Below, in pieces: positions 58,839 to 64,000 of a stretch of DNA of 64,000 nucleotides (position 1 is its first letter; each line of letters begins with the position of its first letter). Both the position numbers and the translations under genes were made by a program. The stretch is from UBA2638 sp046293135 (GTDB lineage: Bacteria > Pseudomonadota > Alphaproteobacteria > Micavibrionales > Micavibrionaceae). Under the pieces are notes generated by a model. That model did no database searches. It was not told where the DNA came from and saw only the letters and a program-made list of their open reading frames with translations. The stretch lies in assembly GCA_046293135.1 (NCBI GenBank), contig JBKBPR010000002.1, positions 516,876 to 580,875 on the forward strand. Direction: 5' to 3'.

Positions 58839-59396
58839 TTATAATGCTCCCAATAATCGGCGGCGCAGCGTTGGAGCGCTGGTGTTTTCACCGAGCCAGA
58901 TATTGAAGAAATAAATTCCGAAATCAGGGTCGGTAATACGGCCTGATTCTTTACCGTCCAGATAAAAAATACTCACGCCCTCTTTTGTATAGATACCTGT
59001 GAGCACTGTGCCGTTTTTCACATCGGGAAATATCCGGCGCATTTTGCTATGCCATGAGGCCAGCTTGACCTCATTACGAAACCCTTGATTGCGGATTTCT
59101 TCAGCGGAGCGATCGGAGATTTGCTGGCTGGTGATATTGCGCAGATAATTCAAGCGGATGGCAAAGGGCTCATCGCCCTTAAACTGGCCATTGGGCGCGA
59201 ATAATGTTGCATCATAAACATCCATAAAAAATACGCGCAGCCGCCCTTCACCAACAGGTTGGGCGTTCGGGACATGCAGGCCGATATATTCACTGGCATA
59301 GACCGGAGCGATACCAAGCATCGCTAAAGCGCAGGCGATACGCACAATATTTTTTATCCGTTTTTGGGGACGGTTCGATTTCAGATTATCCCGCAT
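58839..59396 (-). CDS. exported chalcone-isomerase-like protein
   Basis: ATG 59396 lies within the end of the CFA-type gene (11-base overlap) and has GGAG seven bases before it, making it far better than the earlier in-frame ATGs up to 59495. The 185-residue product has an N-terminal signal (IVRIACALAMLGIAPVYA) and a chalcone-isomerase-like (Chalcone_3) domain: GLHVPNAQPVGEGRLRVFFMDVYDATLFAP, LNYLRNITSQQISDRSAEEIRNQG and GTVLTGIYTKEGVSIFYLDGK. Bacterial members do not make flavonoids; a lipid- or fatty-acid-binding role is known for plant relatives. Co-transcribed with the CFA-type enzyme. Confidence 0.85.
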   Translation of the reverse strand: MRDNLKSNRPQKRIKNIVRIACALAMLGIAPVYASEYIGLHVPNAQPVGEGRLRVFFMDVYDATLFAPNGQFKGDEPFAIRLNYLRNITSQQISDRSAEEIRNQGFRNEVKLASWHSKMRRIFPDVKNGTVLTGIYTKEGVSIFYLDGKESGRITDPDFGIYFFNIWLGENTSAPTLRRRLLGAL

Positions 59397-60549
59397 GAGC
59401 AATCTCCACTTGCATAACATCGGTTCGGCCTGTTCTGAATCCGGCCATACAGGCGGCGAGGTAAAATCTCCAAAGTCTGATAAAGCCTTCATCAAAACCT
59501 AGATTCAGAACATCTTGGCGCTGCGTATCAAATTTTTGCAACCATAGCATGAGCGTATCAGCATAGTTTTGGCCAAAATAAAACGGCGTTGCTATTTTTA
59601 GCCCTGCTTTTTCTGCCTCGCGCTGAAAGACAGATTGCGACGGCAGCATGCCGCCGGGGAAAATATAGGTTCTGATGAAATCCCCGCCCATGCGGTATTT
59701 GGGGAAGTCATGCTCGTTGATTGTAATGGTTTGAATCACGGCCTTACCGTCCTTGTTCAAAAGATCTTTGATCTTTCTGAAATAGGTCGGCCAGTATTTT
59801 TCACCAACCGCCTCAAACATTTCAATCGAAACAATGCGGTCGAATGTGCCTTGTTGTAGGCGATAGTCCTCAAGGGCGATTTTGGCTTTGCCGTCCAATC
59901 GTGCTTGGGCGAATTCCTGTTGCGCGGGCGAAAGGGTAATGCCCTTGATATCAAAATCACCCTTTTGTATGGCGCGTTCAGCCATTCCGCCCCAGCCGCA
60001 ACCGATCTCTAAAATCGAGCCTGATTGCGCCTCAAGCGTATCAATGATGCGGTCATACTTATTAAGCTGCGCTTGTTCGAGCGTATCGGTTTCATTATGA
60101 AACAGAGCCGAAGAATACGTCATGGTTGGGTCAAGCCAGAGCTTATAAAACGCATTGCCGAGATCGTAATGCGCGTGAATATTCTTGCGGCTGCCTTGGA
60201 GTGTATTGAGGCGTAAATAATAAGAGAGCATCGAGATTGTACGGGCAAAAGTTTTTCCCAAAACATAATTCTGAAAGGCGGCGCGATTTTGTAGTCCAAG
60301 CGTGACAAGGCCAGGGAGGTTCTGGCTGCACCATTTTTGGGCGCGATAATCTTCGGCAAAACCGATATCACCCTTACGCGCCATGTTCGAGACAACACGC
60401 CAATCACGAATTTCAATATCGGCAGCTTCACCGCTATTACGCCCTTCAAACACTTCTACTTTCCCCTCCGGCGTTTTGAGCGTCAGGCGTCCATATTCAA
60501 GTGTTTCAAGTTTTTTATAGAATTGATCTTTGATAATCGTGTTTATCAT
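59386..60549 (-). CDS. SAM-dependent fatty-acyl methyltransferase (CFA synthase family)
   Basis: A 387-residue enzyme that methylates unsaturated acyl chains in membrane phospholipids. N-terminal lipid-binding region, then SAM fold: HAHYDLGNAFYKLWLDPTMTYSSALF, motif I ILEIGCGWGGMAERAI, GITLSPAQQEFAQARL and RIVSIEMFEAVGEKYWPTYF. This is the cyclopropane-fatty-acid synthase signature set. In alphaproteobacteria relatives placed in photo-oxidative-stress operons act as unsaturated fatty acid methylases in furan fatty acid synthesis, so it may be that enzyme rather than a true cyclopropane synthase. Start of the next gene overlaps its end. Confidence 0.9.
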   Translation of the reverse strand: MINTIIKDQFYKKLETLEYGRLTLKTPEGKVEVFEGRNSGEAADIEIRDWRVVSNMARKGDIGFAEDYRAQKWCSQNLPGLVTLGLQNRAAFQNYVLGKTFARTISMLSYYLRLNTLQGSRKNIHAHYDLGNAFYKLWLDPTMTYSSALFHNETDTLEQAQLNKYDRIIDTLEAQSGSILEIGCGWGGMAERAIQKGDFDIKGITLSPAQQEFAQARLDGKAKIALEDYRLQQGTFDRIVSIEMFEAVGEKYWPTYFRKIKDLLNKDGKAVIQTITINEHDFPKYRMGGDFIRTYIFPGGMLPSQSVFQREAEKAGLKIATPFYFGQNYADTLMLWLQKFDTQRQDVLNLGFDEGFIRLWRFYLAACMAGFRTGRTDVMQVEIAHAG

Positions 60550-60595
60550 CTATCTAATGTATTCCTTATTCTTTGAATTGACGATTTCAAAAAAA

Positions 60596-61396
60596 TTAAA
60601 TTTTTTTAATTTTATCGCTAGAGCTTATTTTGGGCTGAATTTGGGCAGGTCTGTGAATATATTTTATCCCCTTTGCGATCAATTTGAAAGCCTGCCAATG
60701 GATTAAAAATATAGCCTTGAATGTTACAAGCGGATATTTGTAAAAAGCGGATTGGAGCGTTTTGGGGGTCATTTCCTCATAATGACCAATCAACGAAGTG
60801 ACCAGTTTTTTACGGCTCTGCGCATCATAATAATCAATCCAGACCGAGAATTTTTCATCACTGGAATCAAAGCGAAATCTATAGTGGCCTTCGCGCTCCA
60901 AGAATGGTGAAACATGGAAAAGCTTTTCGGCGCTCATGATGTGCTGTGGCTCAATTCCTGATTTATCTTGATTGGGCTGAGGCTCGGCTCTGCACAAATA
61001 GGTGTGGTCTTCGCCAAATGTGTTATGCACCTCGCACAAAACTGCAGCCAAACGATCTTGCTTATCGTAACAGAGCCAAAAGCTTACAGGGTCAAACACA
61101 TACCCCAAAACGCGCGGCATACAAATCAGCACGATGTCCCCGTCGCAGCGCTCTGTCAGGCCATGATCATGGAGTATGCCGCGCGCCCAGTCCTCAAGCG
61201 CGCTGCCATCACGCCGGCCATGGTCTCGATCATAAAAACTCAGCAAACCAAAACGGTTGTGCTTGAGTGGCATTGCGCCGAGTTGTGACAGCGGCAGGGC
61301 GATATTATATACATTATAAGAGAACCCGTTTTTACGCGGAAATAAACGTCCATGCATAACTTTGGCGTGTAAGATTTGGGGTGATTTTATTGCCAC
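60596..61396 (-). CDS. DUF1365 protein
   Basis: A 266-residue protein of the DUF1365 family. Start QILHAKVMHGRLFPRKNGFSYNVYNIALPL, then GLLSFYDRDHGRRDG, VLGYVFDPVSFWLCYDKQ, LCEVHNTFGEDHTYL and LEREGHYRFRFDSSDEKFSVWIDYYD. These are the family's diagnostic blocks, with a histidine-rich pattern suggestive of metal or cofactor binding. It always travels with the FAD oxidoreductase and CFA-type enzyme, so it acts on the same lipid. It overlaps the FAD gene by ten bases. Confidence 0.9.
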   Translation of the reverse strand: MAIKSPQILHAKVMHGRLFPRKNGFSYNVYNIALPLSQLGAMPLKHNRFGLLSFYDRDHGRRDGSALEDWARGILHDHGLTERCDGDIVLICMPRVLGYVFDPVSFWLCYDKQDRLAAVLCEVHNTFGEDHTYLCRAEPQPNQDKSGIEPQHIMSAEKLFHVSPFLEREGHYRFRFDSSDEKFSVWIDYYDAQSRKKLVTSLIGHYEEMTPKTLQSAFYKYPLVTFKAIFLIHWQAFKLIAKGIKYIHRPAQIQPKISSSDKIKKI

Positions 61397-62661
61397 GGAA
61401 TTTTAGCCCCCAAAGCTTTGGCCACATTGATAGCGCTCCATAGGCCATCTTCGTGGAAACCATAGCGCTGATAAGCGCCGCAAAACCACAAGCCGCGCTG
61501 CCCCTGGATCTCGGTTATCCGCGTTTGCGCCTCTATTGCGGGCTGATCAAAAATCGGATGGGTGAAAGAATACTCATCATAAATCAATTCTTCTTGTGGG
61601 CGGCGATCAGGGTTAAGCGTCACAAAAATCGAATAGTCAGGATCAATATTTTGTAAATTATTCATCCAATATGACAGTGAAACACAGGGCTTCTCATCAA
61701 TGGCATTGTCATTTAAATAGACCCAGCTCGACCAACAATTTTTATTTTTCGGCATAAAGCTCTCATCGGAGTGCACGATAATCTTGTTGCTTTGATAACG
61801 GAACGCGCCAAGGATATTTTGCTCCTGAGGGGTCGGCGTTTCTATCATTGTGAGCGCCTCATCGGCGTGAGAGGCAAATATAACCTGATCGAATATGTTA
61901 TGTTTTCCAGATTGATCCATAATGCTGATCGTCTTATCAGGATTACAAATCACTTTTTGTACGGCGTAATTTTTATGTATCTGGCCTTTTGATTTTAAGG
62001 CCTCTTCAATCACTTGCGTATAATTGCGGCTACCACCACTGACCGTGTACCATTGTGGGCGATTATTCACGCTCAAGAGGCCATGATTTTTGAAAAATCT
62101 CAGAAAGGTTTTGGCTGGAAATTTCAGGATGCTTTCAATCGGGCTGCTCCAGATTGCCGCCCCCATCGCCAAAAGATAATAATTCCTGAACCATGCTCCC
62201 ATGTTCAGCTCATCAAGGCATTGCCCAAGCGTAATAGCACTATCTTTTTCGATATAGGCAGGGGCGTATTTGTTGAATTTTAAAATATCGGCAATCATGC
62301 CCCAATAAAGCGGCCTTATCATATTTTTTTTCTGCGCAAACATGGCGCTGGAGCTATATTCCAGCCAGCCATTTTGGACACTGACTCCAAAGGACATATC
62401 GCTTTTCTCATAGGCAATTCCAAGATGCGCAAATAGACCCATAAGGTTCGGATAATTCCAATCATTGAAGACGATAAATCCCGTATCAACCGCAATTGAT
62501 TTTTGTGCTTCTGTTTTAACTGAACGGGCATTGATATCGATTGTGCGGCTATGACCGCCAATCTCAGTATTTTTTTCAAACAGTGTTACATCATGGTTTT
62601 TACAAAGCAGATAGGCTGCGCCCAGCCCTGATATTCCACTTCCGATCACTGCGATTTTCAT
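61387..62661 (-). CDS. FAD-dependent oxidoreductase (amine oxidase/desaturase type)
   Basis: A 424-residue flavoprotein, started at ATG 62661; an ATG four codons earlier (62673) is equally possible. MKIAVIGSGISGLGAAYLLC is the GxGxxG dinucleotide-binding motif, and VTLFEKNTEIGGHSRTID is the amine-oxidase/phytoene-desaturase-type second motif. The C-terminal region contains GLWFCGAYQRYGFHEDGLWSAINVAKAL, the FAD-closing block with GxY(Q)RYGFHEDG typical of this operon's oxidoreductase. First gene of the eight-gene operon. It likely oxidises or desaturates an acyl chain. Confidence 0.92.
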   Translation of the reverse strand: MKIAVIGSGISGLGAAYLLCKNHDVTLFEKNTEIGGHSRTIDINARSVKTEAQKSIAVDTGFIVFNDWNYPNLMGLFAHLGIAYEKSDMSFGVSVQNGWLEYSSSAMFAQKKNMIRPLYWGMIADILKFNKYAPAYIEKDSAITLGQCLDELNMGAWFRNYYLLAMGAAIWSSPIESILKFPAKTFLRFFKNHGLLSVNNRPQWYTVSGGSRNYTQVIEEALKSKGQIHKNYAVQKVICNPDKTISIMDQSGKHNIFDQVIFASHADEALTMIETPTPQEQNILGAFRYQSNKIIVHSDESFMPKNKNCWSSWVYLNDNAIDEKPCVSLSYWMNNLQNIDPDYSIFVTLNPDRRPQEELIYDEYSFTHPIFDQPAIEAQTRITEIQGQRGLWFCGAYQRYGFHEDGLWSAINVAKALGAKIPWQ

Positions 62662-62763
62662 TGATTTTTCCATGACCTTTAATATGTGGTGCGCCCCATG
62701 ATAAATCTATTGTTAATTCGTGATTGGCTTGAATTATTTATAAAATTAAGTGAGGCGATCATC

Positions 62764-62790
62764 AAAAAAGCCCGTATAAACGGGCTTTTT
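62764..62790 (-). terminator. tuf: rho-independent terminator after tuf
   Basis: GCCCGT (62770-62775) pairs with ACGGGC (62780-62785) around a four-base loop, flanked by A6 and T5 tracts. Read on the minus strand this ends the EF-Tu transcript about 30 bases past its stop. The same site lies upstream of the FAD operon. Confidence 0.85.
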
Positions 62791-62820
62791 CTTAAATTCT
62801 ATGGTCAAAAATCAGAGAGA

Positions 62821-63999
62821 TTACTCAATAATTTTAGAGACGACGCCTGCGCCGACAGTACGTCCGCCTTCACGGATCGCAAAGCGCAGACCTTCATTCA
62901 TCGCAATCGGAGCAATCAATTTCACTTCCAGATTGTTGATGTTATCACCAGGCATCACCATCTCTGTACCATTCGGCAGAATGCACTCGCCCGTTACATC
63001 CGTTGTACGGAAGTAGAATTGTGGGCGGTAATTCGTGAAGAACGGCGTGTGACGGCCACCTTCATCCTTGGACAGGATGTAAGCCTCAGCCACGAATTTC
63101 GTGTGCGGCGTGATAGAACCAGGCTTACACAAAACCTGACCGCGCTCGATCTCCTCGCGCTTCGTACCGCGCAACAACGCGCCGATATTGTCACCAGCTT
63201 CACCGCTATCAAGCAGTTTGCGGAACATCTCAACACCTGTGATTGTTGTCTTTTGGGTCGGGCGGATACCAACGATCTCAACCTCATCCCCAACATTCAC
63301 AACGCCCTGCTCGATACGGCCAGTCGCAACTGTACCACGGCCCGAGATTGAGAACACGTCCTCAACAGGCATCAGGAACGGACGATCCTTCGGACGATCC
63401 GGTGTTGGAATATACGTATCAACAGCCGCCATCAATTCCTTAATCTTGTTCTCGCCGATCTCGGCATCACGGCCTTCCATCGCCGCCAAAGCAGAACCGG
63501 AAATAATCGGAATGTCATCGCCAGGGAATTCATAAGAGCTCAACAGCTCACGGATTTCCATTTCAACCAGCTCAAGCAATTCAGGGTCATCAACCTGATC
63601 AACCTTGTTCATGAACACCACCAGCGCAGGAACGCCAACCTGACGTGCCAACAAGATGTGCTCGCGAGTCTGTGGCATCGGGCCATCAGCCGCATTCACC
63701 ACCAAGATCGCGCCATCCATCTGTGCCGCGCCTGTGATCATGTTCTTCACGTAGTCAGCGTGACCCGGACAGTCAACGTGTGCATAGTGACGTGCATCGG
63801 TTTCATACTCAACGTGCGCTGTTGAAATCGTGATACCACGTGCCTTTTCTTCAGGCGCGCCGTCAATCTGGTCATAAGCCTTGAACTCGCCGAAATACTT
63901 CGTCAACGCCGCTGTCAGCGTCGTCTTACCATGGTCAACGTGACCAATCGTTCCGATATTCACGTGCGGCTTGTTCCGCTCAAACTTTTGCTTTGCCAT
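62821..63999 (-). CDS. tuf: translation elongation factor Tu
   Basis: EF-Tu delivers aminoacyl-tRNA to the ribosome as a GTPase. The gene is complete at 392 residues, with ATG at 63997-63999, one base from the window edge. GTP motifs: G1 GTIGHVDHGKTTL, G3 DCPGHADYVKNM, G4 MNKVDQVDD. Domains II and III follow (SISGRGTVATGRIEQG, RGQVLCKPGSI, HTPFFTNYRPQFYFRTTDVTG). It ends GAGVVSKIIE. Codon choice is strongly biased towards a few codons, fitting high expression. Confidence 0.98.
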   Translation of the reverse strand: MAKQKFERNKPHVNIGTIGHVDHGKTTLTAALTKYFGEFKAYDQIDGAPEEKARGITISTAHVEYETDARHYAHVDCPGHADYVKNMITGAAQMDGAILVVNAADGPMPQTREHILLARQVGVPALVVFMNKVDQVDDPELLELVEMEIRELLSSYEFPGDDIPIISGSALAAMEGRDAEIGENKIKELMAAVDTYIPTPDRPKDRPFLMPVEDVFSISGRGTVATGRIEQGVVNVGDEVEIVGIRPTQKTTITGVEMFRKLLDSGEAGDNIGALLRGTKREEIERGQVLCKPGSITPHTKFVAEAYILSKDEGGRHTPFFTNYRPQFYFRTTDVTGECILPNGTEMVMPGDNINNLEVKLIAPIAMNEGLRFAIREGGRTVGAGVVSKIIE

Positions 64000-64000
64000 T

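Noticed and set aside
62735..62761. TGATCG followed by TAAATA on the minus strand upstream of the FAD operon, resembling an RpoE/ChrR promoter
   Set aside because: The spacer is only 15 bases and the -35 is imperfect; I could not support an ECF promoter from this.

Overview
The window is a gene-dense stretch of a bacterial chromosome, almost certainly from an alphaproteobacterium. Evidence: the runs rpsF-rpsR-rplI-dnaB-alr and fabD/fabG-acpP-fabF-mltG, a clpS-clpA pair, a phasin with a lysine/alanine-rich tail, an M16 processing-peptidase-like protein beside thrC, and an eight-gene photolyase/lipid operon of a type I associate with photo-oxidative stress in this class. Envelope genes (HldE, Mla-type ABC pair, PBP1A, MltG, lipoproteins, a beta-barrel protein) show a Gram-negative cell. 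I cannot fix the genus. There are no rRNA or tRNA genes, no insertion sequences, no prophage and no CRISPR array that I can see.

Layout. 1-5.2 kb: partial FAD protein, small membrane protein, SLC13-type permease, secreted Gln-rich protein, pyruvate kinase. 5.2-9.7 kb: a transglutaminase-like protease carrying a cyclic-di-GMP-type MshEN domain, bifunctional heptose enzyme HldE, a Fur-box promoter driving a tiny gene, two lipoproteins. 9.7-13.2 kb: a pilin-like protein coupled to a D,D-carboxypeptidase with SPOR domain, then a PhaF-like phasin with promoter and strong terminator. 13.2-21.6 kb: ClpS/ClpA, a 42-residue ORF before an ABC exporter, a paralogue of the pilin-like protein, a receiver-deaminase fusion that has lost its zinc cysteines, an RluA-type pseudouridine synthase. 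21.6-33.3 kb: an AT-rich nuclease-like gene, GuaA, MetF, MetE, a His-rich small protein, PBP1A, MlaF/MlaE and a VanX-like dipeptidase. 33.3-44.3 kb: alanine racemase, DnaB, ribosomal proteins L9, S18 and S6 behind a structured leader, and the fatty acid genes fabD, fabG, acpP and fabF with mltG. The fabD-fabG gap is about 1 kb and full of small palindromic repeats. 44.4-55.7 kb: asparagine synthetase with a glycosyltransferase, DsbD-N protein, YqgE/AlgH, M16 peptidase, ThrC, a pdxS-barrel-pdxT operon and a CPBP protease. 55.7-62.7 kb: an eight-gene minus-strand operon (FAD oxidoreductase, DUF1365, CFA-type methyltransferase, chalcone-isomerase-like, DUF3833, SDR, FeS photolyase, DUF2256). 62.8-64.0 kb: EF-Tu.

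The most unusual items are the MshEN-protease fusion, the receiver fused to a zinc-less deaminase, the pair of paralogous RGN-type pilin-like proteins, the barrel gene inside the PLP-synthase operon, the photolyase/lipid operon with its nested 49-codon DUF2256 gene, and the repeat-loaded region upstream of fabG. All functional statements come from reading motifs by eye; no database search was run.
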